A stretch of DNA of 11,490 nt from Chloroflexota bacterium (GCA_022563275.1 JADFNR010000108.1:1-11490); one strand, 5' to 3'. Shown: positions 1-6,678, counted from the stretch's first letter. Notes: generated by a model from the sequence alone, not told the origin. Program-made: numbers and translations.

Positions 1-1
1 T

Positions 2-691
2 TTCGGCAGCTTTGACGGGCGGTTCTATGCGGTGGAAGCTGGAACGGGTGCGGAGAAGTGGCGGTTTACTGCGGGGGACATAATCTTCTCGTGGCCTTCT
101 CCCGTGATTGCTGACGACACCTTGTATTTCGGCAGTTCCGACAAAAACCTCTACGCATTGGACTTGCGCACCGGTCAGGAACGGTGGAGGTTTTCCACAC
201 GGGGACGAGTCACTGCTGCCCCGGCGGCCGGCGGAGGGTTGATTTACGTTGGAAGCCATGATCACCAATTGTACGCATTGGATCTGAAGACGGGAGAGGA
301 AGTATGGAGGTTTGAGACCACGGGCGCCGTGCATACACCGCCATTGCTAAACGATGGGACCGTCTACGCCGGCAGCAACGATGGTAATCTCTACGCACTG
401 GACGCCGAAACCGGACGGGAGAAGTGGCGGTCGAGGGTGGGCGAGGTCGAACTCCACGCTGTCTTGGCAGTCTCGAATAGCACCGTCTTCATTGGCAGCC
501 ACGACGGATTCGTGTATGCGATCGATGCTGAGACGGCACGGGAGCAGTGGCGGTTCCAGACAACAAAAGACCTCGCCAGTTCCCCTGCCGTCGCCGATGG
601 CAAGGTTTACTTCGGAGGCGCTGACAGCGCCCTAAACGTGGTTGACGCCCAAACCGGCCAGACAGAGTGGGTGTTCAGCCCGGTCCCCTGA
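2..691 (+). CDS. PQQ-type beta-propeller repeat protein, 3' part (5' truncated)
   Basis: The reading frame is open from the window edge, so the real start lies upstream. An internal GTG at 32 is not a start, because the residues before it already fit the repeat. The visible ~229 residues are about six blade repeats of ~40 residues. Each follows the pattern Y/F-x-G-S-x-D-x-x-L-Y-A-L-D-x-x-T-G-x-E-x-W-R-F, for example YAGSNDGNLYALDAETG near the middle. This is the PQQ_2/PQQ_3 (BamB-like, quinoprotein dehydrogenase-like) propeller fold. The last blade is degenerate (LNVVDAQTG) and ends in EWVFSPVP, as expected where a propeller closes. No signal peptide or N-terminal domain can be seen. The full protein could be a secreted or lipoprotein propeller, or the sensor half of a Ser/Thr kinase. 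PQQ binding itself is not implied. The family is certain; the function is unknown. Confidence 0.9.
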   Translation, partial: FGSFDGRFYAVEAGTGAEKWRFTAGDIIFSWPSPVIADDTLYFGSSDKNLYALDLRTGQERWRFSTRGRVTAAPAAGGGLIYVGSHDHQLYALDLKTGEEVWRFETTGAVHTPPLLNDGTVYAGSNDGNLYALDAETGREKWRSRVGEVELHAVLAVSNSTVFIGSHDGFVYAIDAETAREQWRFQTTKDLASSPAVADGKVYFGGADSALNVVDAQTGQTEWVFSPVP

Positions 692-874
692 GTTCGGGGC
701 GCCACGTCACAAGCGGCCGGCTCGCCCTGACGTCAACAATGGTGCGCCGCCGCACGCCGCAACAGATTGATCTCTCCCGATTCTCCAGTTCGATATACAG
801 ATTCGCCCCGGACAAGTAAGGCTGATACGCGGTTGAAGTTCGGAATGGCCGATCCGCTGTTGACGAACCCATCC

Positions 875-903
875 CCGCTCATGGTGAGCCTGTCGAACCA
901 CGG
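875..903. repeat. Short dispersed-repeat-like element with a small palindrome
   Basis: In the gap between convergent genes, GCTCA (877-881) and TGAGC (885-889) form a hairpin with loop TGG, followed by CTGTCGAACCACG. From general familiarity, sequences of the type TTCGACAGGCTCACC recur as dispersed intergenic repeats in many environmental bacterial genomes and are often mis-called as small peptides. Only one copy is present in this window, so the repeat status rests on recognition and not on copies seen here. The rest of 692-920 shows no convincing gene or T-tailed terminator. Confidence 0.45.
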
Positions 904-920
904 TTACGAGTCGCTCGGTC

Positions 921-1733
921 CTAAAGCAACCGGACGGTCTCTTCTCTCACGTAGTCCCGCAACTCTTGCGGCATCGGCTCTAGGCTGCCCACCAGGGCGT
1001 TCTCGGAGATACGCTCCGGGCGCGATGTGGCGGGGATGGTGATGCTGACCCTCTGGTCGGCCACCACCCAGGCCAACAACGCCTGGGCCCAGGTCTCAAC
1101 CCCCATCTCCTTGAGGGGCGTCAGGTCTGGTTCCCCTTTCAGTTCATTGACGTAGCGTCCTTTCTTGAGGGGTTCCATCACCATGATGCCGATTCCCAGT
1201 TCTTCGGCCAGGGGCAGCAGTCTCTCCTCGACGGTGCGCTGGACGACGTTGTAGGGGATCTGCACGGTGTCGATCCGGCCCGTGCGCATCAGGTCCATGA
1301 TGGCGGGATAGGCCTCATCCACCATGGCGGTGACGCCGATCATCCCTATCTTGCCTTCGTCTTGCAGGCGTTCCAGAGTGGGCAGGTGGGTCTGATAGTC
1401 GATCATGTTGTGGACCTGCAGCAGGTCTATGTAGCCAGTTTTGAAGTTCTCAAAGGACTGGGCGATCTGCTGTTCTCCGGCCTCTTTGCCTTCTACCCGG
1501 ACCTTGGTGGCCAGATGAAACTTGTCCCGCTTGCCTTCGATCGTGATCCCCACCGCCTGCTCGGCGGCGCCGTACGCCGCGGCCGAATCGATGAAATTGA
1601 TCTTGGCGGAGATGCAATTCTCGATTATCTGACGGCGGGAAACCAGGTCGGACTCTTCGGTAACGTCAAAGACGCGAAGGGTGCCCAGGCCAATCACCGA
1701 GACTCCCAGAGTGCCAAGCTCACGGTATTGCAA
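921..1733 (-). CDS. Aldo/keto reductase family oxidoreductase
   Basis: A 270-residue NAD(P)H-dependent TIM-barrel reductase. The N-terminus YRELGTLGVSVIGLGT is the usual first strand. The canonical catalytic tetrad is visible: Asp49 and Tyr54 in FIDSAAAYG, Lys77 in LATKVRV, and His108 in IDLLQVHN. The C-terminal IPATSRPERISEN (about residues 235-250) matches the NADP-binding IPG(T/A)SRPE motif. Length is slightly below the usual 280-330, as in the short AKR subgroup. The start is TTG at 1733: it sits 6 nt after a GAGGTGA Shine-Dalgarno, and the nearest upstream in-phase ATG is not usable. It lies 56 bp downstream of the M20 hydrolase on the same strand, so the two are probably one transcript. 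Substrate unknown; probably reduces an aldehyde or ketone in the same pathway as its neighbour. Confidence 0.93.
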   Translation of the reverse strand: MQYRELGTLGVSVIGLGTLRVFDVTEESDLVSRRQIIENCISAKINFIDSAAAYGAAEQAVGITIEGKRDKFHLATKVRVEGKEAGEQQIAQSFENFKTGYIDLLQVHNMIDYQTHLPTLERLQDEGKIGMIGVTAMVDEAYPAIMDLMRTGRIDTVQIPYNVVQRTVEERLLPLAEELGIGIMVMEPLKKGRYVNELKGEPDLTPLKEMGVETWAQALLAWVVADQRVSITIPATSRPERISENALVGSLEPMPQELRDYVREETVRLL

Positions 1734-1739
1734 ATCTAC

Positions 1740-1746
1740 TCACCTC
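1740..1746 (-). promoter_or_regulatory. Shine-Dalgarno supporting a TTG start
   Basis: On the minus strand this reads GAGGTGA and lies 6 nt before the TTG at 1733 that begins the aldo/keto reductase. It decides a non-ATG start, since the ATG just before it runs directly into a TGA stop. Confidence 0.7.
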
Positions 1747-1789
1747 ATTACTTGGATGGGAAACATGATGGCCGGGCGCCTTCCAGCGC

Positions 1790-3034
1790 CTATGCGCCGC
1801 CCCGTTGTTCGAACTCGGCGCGGGCCGCGGGCAGCAGGTTTGGGTCCAGAAGCAGGTCGCAGGCCGTGAGGGTCATCGCCTTCGCCACATTGATGGCGGC
1901 GTTGAGGGCATACTCGGAGACCGCCGTCTCCGCCATCTCCCTGGAATGGGAGGCAACGGGCTGCTCGCTCACGGCGTAGCGCAGTTCGTAGGCGGGCACG
2001 GCCTGGCTGACGTTGCCGAAGTCGGTTGAGGCGGCGCTGCCCTGCCGGCCGGGCAAGGGCTCGTCCAGTTTGAGGCCGCAAACCGCTGCGTTATTCAGCA
2101 GCAGACCGGCGATCACCGCGTTGGGGCGGACATTCTCGTAGAAGGGGTAATACTCCTCCACCTCCAGCCGGCACCCGGTCATGGCGGCAGCCCCCTCGGC
2201 GGCTTGCAGCACCCGTCCCACCACCACGTCGCTCAGGTAGTCCCGGTCGCGGCAGCGGAGCATGAAGTTGGCGGCGGCGTATTCCGGCACCACGTTGGGC
2301 GCTCTACCGCCGTCGGTGATGATGCCGTGGATGCGGACGTCTTCCCTGACGTGCTGCCGGAGGGCGTCGATGCCGGTGAACAGATGGATCACGCCGTTGA
2401 GGGCGTTGATGCCCTCGTGGGGGGCGGCGGCGGCGTGGGCGGCCTTCCCGTGGAAGATGTACCGGTAGCCCACCATGGCCAGGCTCCAGCTTTCGCCCAT
2501 GGGTATGTCGGTGGGTATGACCGTCCGGTTGGATGACGGATGGGAGGACAGGACGGCATCGACGCCCTCGAACACACCGGCGTCCAGCATCCGTATCTTG
2601 CCGCCGCCACCCTCTTCAGCCGGGGTGCCGATGACCATCACCCTGCCGGGCAGTTTGTCCAGATTGGCTTTCAGTCCCAATCCGGCCGCGATGGCGGCCA
2701 TGGCGATGAGGTTGTGGCCGCAGCCGTGGCCGATATCGGGCAGTGCGTCGTATTCCGCGAGAACGGCCACGGTTGGGCCGTCTCCGGCGCCTCCGGGGAG
2801 CGTGGCGGTAAAGGCGGTCTCCACGCCGCCCACGCCCCGCTCAACCTTGAAGCCGTGTTTCTCCAGGGTCCCAGACAGCAGTTGGGCGGCATGCTGCTCT
2901 TGGTAGTTCAGTTCGGGATGGGCATGGATGTCCAAAGCGAGTTCCACCAGTTCCGGCCGTGCTCCTTCGATCGCCTGGGCGGCGGTCTCAGACAGAGCAT
3001 TTTTGTCCGGGGCTGGGACGTTGCTGCTAGTCAT
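1790..3034 (-). CDS. M20 family (M20D, ACY1L2/AbgB-like) amidohydrolase
   Basis: A 414-residue metal-dependent amidohydrolase, a normal length for the family. Expected metal-site residues are all present: Cys105 and His107 in IGHGCGHN, the Glu140-Glu141 pair in GTPAEEGGGGK, His165 in LSSHP, and His363 in VASHSREM near the C-terminus. His200 in GKAAHAAAAPHEG marks the lid/dimerisation domain (about residues 185-300). STDFGNVSQAVPA (about 336-348) resembles the ACY1L2/PM20D2 and p-aminobenzoyl-glutamate hydrolase branch. Known relatives cleave N-acyl or N-aminobenzoyl amino acids or unusual dipeptides; the substrate here is unknown. The open frame extends 13 codons further to a TTG at 3073, but the ATG at 3034 has a GAGGAT Shine-Dalgarno and is preferred. 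It leads a two-gene minus-strand unit with the aldo/keto reductase and is divergent from the racemase-family cluster. Confidence 0.92.
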   Translation of the reverse strand: MTSSNVPAPDKNALSETAAQAIEGARPELVELALDIHAHPELNYQEQHAAQLLSGTLEKHGFKVERGVGGVETAFTATLPGGAGDGPTVAVLAEYDALPDIGHGCGHNLIAMAAIAAGLGLKANLDKLPGRVMVIGTPAEEGGGGKIRMLDAGVFEGVDAVLSSHPSSNRTVIPTDIPMGESWSLAMVGYRYIFHGKAAHAAAAPHEGINALNGVIHLFTGIDALRQHVREDVRIHGIITDGGRAPNVVPEYAAANFMLRCRDRDYLSDVVVGRVLQAAEGAAAMTGCRLEVEEYYPFYENVRPNAVIAGLLLNNAAVCGLKLDEPLPGRQGSAASTDFGNVSQAVPAYELRYAVSEQPVASHSREMAETAVSEYALNAAINVAKAMTLTACDLLLDPNLLPAARAEFEQRGGA

Positions 3035-3195
3035 GGCATCCTCAAATCTTCGCGAGTAGCGGGCAGGCCCCAAGACTCTACGCCATTTTGTTCATTGGCG
3101 CATCCCAATGGGGGCTCATCCTGATTTGGGCGCAGGCCACCGATTCTTGCTAGAATCTATCCACCTCTAGGAAACCACACCATCATGAGATGCTG
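3035..3195. promoter_or_regulatory. Divergent control region between the M20 hydrolase and the racemase-family cluster
   Basis: This is the only gap that can hold promoters for both the minus-strand hydrolase/reductase pair and the plus-strand three-gene cluster. A TAGAAT hexamer at 3151-3156 could be a plus-strand -10 box, but the best -35 (TTGGGC at 3126-3131) is weak and 19 bp away. No clear operator palindrome was found. The assignment is by position, with only weak motif support. Confidence 0.35.
3038..3043 (-). promoter_or_regulatory. Shine-Dalgarno deciding the M20 hydrolase start
   Basis: Minus-strand GAGGAT lies 3-8 nt before the ATG at 3034. It favours this ATG over the longer TTG-initiated frame, which would add 13 residues that do not look like part of the family. 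Confidence 0.65.
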
Positions 3196-3208
3196 AAGGA
3201 GTTTCGAG

Positions 3209-4009
3209 ATGCCGGACAAATTGGGATGGCGCGCGAACTGGGGAGTTATAGCGCCCTCGACCAACACGTCGGTCCAACCCGAGTTCGACGAGATGCGGCC
3301 CAGGGGTGTCACCAACCACATGTCGCGCATCTGGATCCCCAACGACCCGGTAACCAGCGACGACGATTTCAACAAGTTGATGGTCAACATACGGAAGGAA
3401 TGGGACAACGCCATCCTCCGGGTGATGACCTGCAACCCAGACTACCTGGTGATGGGAATGTCCTCCGAGACCTTCTGGGGCGGCCTGGCCCAGGCCAACG
3501 AGTTGCGCGCCCGCATGACCGAGATGACTGGGCTGCGCGTCGCCATGGGCTCCGATGCCTGCCAGGCGGCCCTGAGATGCTACGGTGATATCAAGCGGAT
3601 CGGCGTCCTCACGCCCTACTGGCCGGTGGCCGACAAGAACGTGAAGCTGTTCTTGGAAGACTGCGGATTTGAGGTGGTGGTGCTCAAAGGGCTGTGTTGC
3701 GAGGGTCCCACGGAGATGGCCCAGGTAACCGAGAAGGTGATGTTGGACGCCCTGCTGGAGTTGAACGAGCATAACGTTGAAGCCCTGCTCCAGTGTGGCA
3801 CCAACTTGGCGATGGCCCGGCTGGCGGCCGAAGCGGAAAAGTGGCTGAAGAAGCCGGTGATCGCCATCAACACCGCCACTTACTGGTACGCCATGCGGGA
3901 CAACGGAATGGACGACGTCATCGATGGGTTCGGCTCGCTGATGACCGACTTCCGGGAACTGCCCAAGCTTTACTTCGACAAGCTCAAGGAGCAGGCCGAA
4001 AACGCCTAG
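3209..4009 (+). CDS. Asp/Glu racemase superfamily protein, arylmalonate decarboxylase/maleate isomerase-like
   Basis: A 266-residue protein. The N-terminal WGVIAPSTNTSVQPEFDEM (residues 11-29) is the signature of the maleate cis-trans isomerase/arylmalonate decarboxylase branch. Superfamily enzymes use two cysteines. The second is visible as Cys196 in LLQCGTNLA. The first is expected in the GCTSG-like segment, but here that segment is GMSSE with Met84 in its place. A single remaining cysteine is the arrangement known for arylmalonate decarboxylase, which makes racemisation or cis-trans isomerisation by the two-Cys mechanism unlikely. The start ATG follows AAGGAG at 3196-3201. It is first in a tight three-gene cluster, 34 bp before the split-barrel gene. 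Likely a decarboxylase or isomerase of a malonate- or maleate-like acid; the substrate is not inferable. The family is sure, the reaction is not. Confidence 0.9.
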   Translation: MPDKLGWRANWGVIAPSTNTSVQPEFDEMRPRGVTNHMSRIWIPNDPVTSDDDFNKLMVNIRKEWDNAILRVMTCNPDYLVMGMSSETFWGGLAQANELRARMTEMTGLRVAMGSDACQAALRCYGDIKRIGVLTPYWPVADKNVKLFLEDCGFEVVVLKGLCCEGPTEMAQVTEKVMLDALLELNEHNVEALLQCGTNLAMARLAAEAEKWLKKPVIAINTATYWYAMRDNGMDDVIDGFGSLMTDFRELPKLYFDKLKEQAENA

Positions 4010-4043
4010 AGACTACGCCTACGCCGGAACGAGGAGTCCGCAG

Positions 4044-4697
4044 ATGCCCCAAGGCAAACTCAAGACAACGCCCAGGACCAAGCTGGTCCGGAACCCGACG
4101 CGGGCCGACTACGACCGCACGGCGGTCAACGAGATAATCGACGCCACACCCCTCTGCCATGTCTCCTACATCATCGACGGGCGTCCCTACGTCACCCCAA
4201 CCTTGCAGTGGCGTGAGGATGACATGATCTATTGGCACGGTTCGTCCGCCAGCCGGTTCCTCCGCCAGATCGTGGGCAAAGATGTCTGTCTGGCGATCAC
4301 CCACTTCGACGGGTTCGTGCTGGCTCGTTCGGCCTTTCACCATTCCATAAACTACCGTTCGGTAATGCTTTTTGGGAAAGCCACCCAGATCGAGGACTCC
4401 AAGAAGAACGATCTTCTGCAGCGTTTCGTCGAGAACCTGATCCCAGGCCGCTGGGAAACACTGCGGCCGATAAACGATCAAGAGGTCAAGGCCACCACGG
4501 TATTTTCCATGCCCATCGACGAGGGATCCGCGAAGGTGCGGTCTGGCCCCCCGGTGGACGACGATGCAGACTATTCGCTGCCCATCTGGGCTGGGGTATT
4601 GCCCGTCAGTCAGGCGCTGCATGACCCGGTGCCCGACCCAAAGAACCTCAAAGGACTTGAGGTACCCGCCCACATTCGCGACTTCAGATTGGGTTAG
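4044..4697 (+). CDS. Pyridoxamine 5'-phosphate oxidase-like (NimA-type) FMN-binding split-barrel protein
   Basis: A 217-residue protein of the Pyridox_ox_2 (PF12900) type. Family landmarks in order are LCHVSYIIDGRPYVTPTLQW (residues 37-56), YWHGSSASRFLR (63-74), LARSAFHHSINYRSVMLFG (93-111), IDEGSAKVRSGPP (158-170) and LPIWAGVLP (179-187). The HGS...R and HHS-NYRSV segments are the usual flavin-contact regions. Relatives include 5-nitroimidazole reductases and many uncharacterised flavoproteins; true pyridoxine biosynthesis is unlikely. GAGGAG at 4031-4036 sets the ATG start, 7 nt away. It sits between the racemase-family gene (34 bp upstream) and the Gal80-like gene (45 bp downstream), so it is probably cotranscribed. 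Likely a flavin-dependent redox enzyme of the same pathway; the substrate is unknown. Confidence 0.92.
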   Translation: MPQGKLKTTPRTKLVRNPTRADYDRTAVNEIIDATPLCHVSYIIDGRPYVTPTLQWREDDMIYWHGSSASRFLRQIVGKDVCLAITHFDGFVLARSAFHHSINYRSVMLFGKATQIEDSKKNDLLQRFVENLIPGRWETLRPINDQEVKATTVFSMPIDEGSAKVRSGPPVDDDADYSLPIWAGVLPVSQALHDPVPDPKNLKGLEVPAHIRDFRLG

Positions 4698-4742
4698 ACC
4701 TCTGAACGGACGATCAAAACGACGGGCGATAGGAGAATAGAC

Positions 4743-5840
4743 ATGGCCGACCGGATACGTTTGGGAATCATCGGCGCCAGCCCCACGGTTGGCTGGGCCC
4801 ACCGCTCGCACCTTCCGGCGATCGCCGCCAGCCCCGAGTTCGAATTGACCGGGGTCTGCACCACCCGCATGGAGACCGCGGAAGTGGCCAAGAAACAGTT
4901 CGGCGCCAGGCTGGCCTTCGACGACTACAAGAAGATGCTGGCCCACCCGGAGATCGACGCGGTGGCCGTGGTGCTGCGGGTGCCGGCCCACTATCAGATC
5001 ACCAAGGATGCGCTGAACGCCGGCAAGCACATCTTCACCGAATGGCCTCTGGGGGCCACCATCGAGGAGGCCCAGGAAATGGCCGACTTGGCCAGAGCCA
5101 AGGGCGTGCGGGCGGTGGTGGGGCTGCAATCGCGGGCGGCCCCGGCCATCCTCCACATGAAAGAACTGGTGGAAGAAGGCTACGCCGGCGAGATCATGTC
5201 CTGCTCCATGCGGCTGATCCGGGGCGGCGTGCTGGAACGGCCGTCCGGGCGCACCTGGCAGCGGGACAATGAACTGGGCGCCCACACCCTGACCATCGCC
5301 GCCGGGCACTCCATCGACGCGCTGCGCTTCGTGGCCGGCGAATTCAGCGAGGTCTCATCCATCGTGTCCACACAGGTCACACAATGGCTGGAGACCGACA
5401 CCCAGCAGATGCTGGACGTGACCGCGCCCGACAACATCCTGGTCAGCGGGCGGTTGGCCAACGGGGCGGTGGTCTCGGCCCACGTCGCCAGCAACCCCTG
5501 GGCCGGCAGCGGCTACCGGATGGAGATCTACGGACGGAAGGGGACGCTGGTGGCAACCTCCGAAGACTCCCCCCAACTGGGCGAGGTCTATCTACAGGGA
5601 GCCCAGGGCAGCGACAATCTGGAAGACATCAAAGTGCCGGACAGGCATACCAACGTTCTGGAGGGCATGCCTAAAGGGCCGCCGAAGAACGTGGGCCAGT
5701 TGTATTACCAGTTTGGCGCGGCCATCCGCGGCCAGGAGGCCAGCTATCCCGACTTCGACACCGCAGTGGAGCTGCACCGGTTGATCGACTCCATCAGGCT
5801 GGCGTCCAACGAAGGCCGGGCGGTGGCCACGGCGAGCTAG
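4743..5840 (+). CDS. Gfo/Idh/MocA family protein, Gal80-like
   Basis: A 365-residue protein with an N-terminal Rossmann domain (LGIIGASPTVGW, residues 7-18) and a C-terminal alpha/beta domain (about 125-350). The segments FTEWPLG (98-104), VVGLQSRAAP, the AGHSIDALRF region, YGRKGTL and ELHRLIDSI match the Gal80/Gal80-like branch as I remember it. Typical family dehydrogenases have a Lys in an E-K-P motif that takes part in catalysis. Here that position is Trp101 (EWP), as is usual for Gal80-like proteins. The dinucleotide-binding loop is also atypical (GASPTVG). It may be an NAD(P)-dependent dehydrogenase with altered chemistry or a non-catalytic nucleotide-sensing protein. AGGAG at 4731-4735 precedes the ATG by 7 nt. 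Last gene of the three-gene cluster, followed by the palindrome-rich gap. Confidence 0.92.
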   Translation: MADRIRLGIIGASPTVGWAHRSHLPAIAASPEFELTGVCTTRMETAEVAKKQFGARLAFDDYKKMLAHPEIDAVAVVLRVPAHYQITKDALNAGKHIFTEWPLGATIEEAQEMADLARAKGVRAVVGLQSRAAPAILHMKELVEEGYAGEIMSCSMRLIRGGVLERPSGRTWQRDNELGAHTLTIAAGHSIDALRFVAGEFSEVSSIVSTQVTQWLETDTQQMLDVTAPDNILVSGRLANGAVVSAHVASNPWAGSGYRMEIYGRKGTLVATSEDSPQLGEVYLQGAQGSDNLEDIKVPDRHTNVLEGMPKGPPKNVGQLYYQFGAAIRGQEASYPDFDTAVELHRLIDSIRLASNEGRAVATAS

Positions 5841-5893
5841 GGGCCTTCATGGGCTGCCGCCTGATAGCGCCGTGAGCTCCGGCCAATGGCCGA

Positions 5894-5909
5894 CCCCGAT
5901 GCATCGGGG
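5894..5909. repeat. Perfect 16-bp palindrome
   Basis: CCCCGATGCATCGGGG is its own reverse complement. It lies about 54 bp after the Gal80-like stop, in the gap between convergent genes. There is no T-tract on either side, so it is not a classic intrinsic terminator. It could be a dispersed palindromic repeat or a bidirectional transcript-end hairpin. Confidence 0.6.
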
Positions 5910-5932
5910 GATCAAATCGGACGCGCGAAGGG

Positions 5933-5973
5933 TCTCGTTGCTTTCCAACTGTTCTGGTCCAACGGCAACGAGA
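5933..5973. repeat. Inverted repeat with 9-bp arms
   Basis: TCTCGTTGC (5933-5941) pairs perfectly with GCAACGAGA (5965-5973) across a 23-nt loop. A second hairpin follows at 5979-5994 (TCCCGA, loop CTGG, TCGGGA). With the 16-bp palindrome upstream they fill most of the convergent gap 5841-6045, which shows no gene. The downstream CCTCGGAATGACAGG looks like part of a dispersed intergenic repeat known by sight from other bacterial genomes; that last point is recognition and not proof. Confidence 0.6.
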
Positions 5974-6045
5974 TTCCTTCCCGACTGGTCGGGACCTCGG
6001 AATGACAGGTGTCGGAGCAAACTTTGGGAACCAAGCGTAACCGCG

Positions 6046-6603
6046 CTAAACCGGCAGCAACTTCTCCGTGACCTGTTCCGGCAGTTCGGCCTCGAAGGCG
6101 TTCAGGAAGAAGCAAGTTTGGGCGTAATGGCCCATCAGCGCCGTTAGCTCCACCAGATACTGCGCGCCGAACTGCTCCAGCGCCTTGTCGAAAGTCACCT
6201 TGCTGATCTTGTGGTCCTTGAAGAACTCGTTGCCATAGTTGATGATCGATTCCTCGTCGGGCGCCATGTCCGGCAGCGGACGCTTGTCCCGCAGGGCGTC
6301 AACCAAAGCGTCGGCAACCCCCTCTTTGCGCGCGGCCGGGGCGTGGGCGTTCCAAACATACTGACAATCCATGGCCCTGGCGGTGGTCAGAATCGCCAAT
6401 TCCAAAATCCGTTTGGGGAATTTGGTCTCGTAACGCAGGTAGCTGGTGAGATGATTGCGCCGTTTGGCCATCTCCGGACTGTTGATGGTGAATGAACCGG
6501 GGCCTCCGGTGATGGAACCGCCGGCCGGGGCGGTAACCTCGGCGAAGGCCTCGCGGAATTCCGCGGGGACCATGTCGGCCGATACGATTGGTAGGCGTGC
6601 CAT
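6046..6603 (-). CDS. Carboxymuconolactone decarboxylase (CMD) family protein, single domain
   Basis: A 185-residue all-helical CMD/AhpD-fold protein. The signature runs ELAILTTARAMDCQYVWNAH: Glu68, Cys80, Tyr82, Trp84 and His87. By spacing, Cys80 and His87 correspond to the first cysteine and the histidine of AhpD. The second AhpD cysteine position is Val83, so the CxxC pair needed for alkylhydroperoxidase activity is absent. The Y-x-W-x-x-H form belongs to the decarboxylase-like branch. The open frame continues upstream to 6819, but the ATG at 6603 has a very strong GGAGGAG at the right distance and the residues before it do not look conserved. It is transcribed away from the stress-protein gene. 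Probably acts on a ring-cleavage or beta-keto acid product; the exact reaction is unknown. Confidence 0.9.
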   Translation of the reverse strand: MARLPIVSADMVPAEFREAFAEVTAPAGGSITGGPGSFTINSPEMAKRRNHLTSYLRYETKFPKRILELAILTTARAMDCQYVWNAHAPAARKEGVADALVDALRDKRPLPDMAPDEESIINYGNEFFKDHKISKVTFDKALEQFGAQYLVELTALMGHYAQTCFFLNAFEAELPEQVTEKLLPV

Positions 6604-6607
6604 TATT

Positions 6608-6614
6608 CTCCTCC
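6608..6614 (-). promoter_or_regulatory. Shine-Dalgarno deciding the CMD protein start
   Basis: Minus-strand GGAGGAG lies 4 nt before the ATG at 6603. It supports a 185-residue protein over the 257-residue form that the longer open frame would give. Confidence 0.75.
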
Positions 6615-6655
6615 GAACATGGGGCAGTATCCGGACAACTGGCGGAGAGTCTATC

Positions 6656-6678
6656 ACTACTGGGCCTGCTCCAGTAGT
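6656..6678. promoter_or_regulatory. Perfect inverted repeat, candidate operator
   Basis: ACTACTGG (6656-6663) and CCAGTAGT (6671-6678) are perfect 8-bp arms around a 7-nt centre. The site lies 53-75 bp upstream of the CMD start codon, where an operator would be expected, and no T-tract follows on either strand. The spacing suits a dimeric regulator. The regulator is not encoded in the window. It could also be a leader hairpin. Confidence 0.45.

Noticed and set aside
1..691. Propeller repeats as a DNA tandem repeat or CRISPR-like array
   Set aside because: The ~120-bp periodicity is protein-level blade repetition; the nucleotide copies are diverged and there are no short identical repeats with spacers.
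692..730. GGGCG/CGCCC pairing after the propeller gene as a terminator
   Set aside because: Only five base pairs with a 22-nt loop and no T-tract.
675..1042. Several small open frames in the 692-920 gap and its edges
   Set aside because: Peptides such as those containing VRQAHHE or VSLSNHG come from the dispersed repeat and are typical false small-protein calls; no ribosome site supports them.
1362..1979. A 205-codon plus-strand open frame
   Set aside because: It is antisense to the aldo/keto reductase and the M20 hydrolase tail, spans their intergenic gap and shows no recognisable domain.
2540..3124. A 194-codon plus-strand open frame
   Set aside because: Antisense to the N-terminal, metal-site half of the M20 hydrolase; no motifs and no ribosome site noted.
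3167..3772. A 201-codon minus-strand open frame opposite the racemase-family gene
   Set aside because: Low-complexity shadow translation; the sense strand has clear family motifs and a good Shine-Dalgarno.
3984..5309. A 441-codon open frame on the minus strand
   Set aside because: It lies opposite two well-supported plus-strand genes (split-barrel and Gal80-like). Its translation is rich in Gly, Arg, Pro and His with no family motifs, as expected for an antisense shadow in GC-rich DNA.
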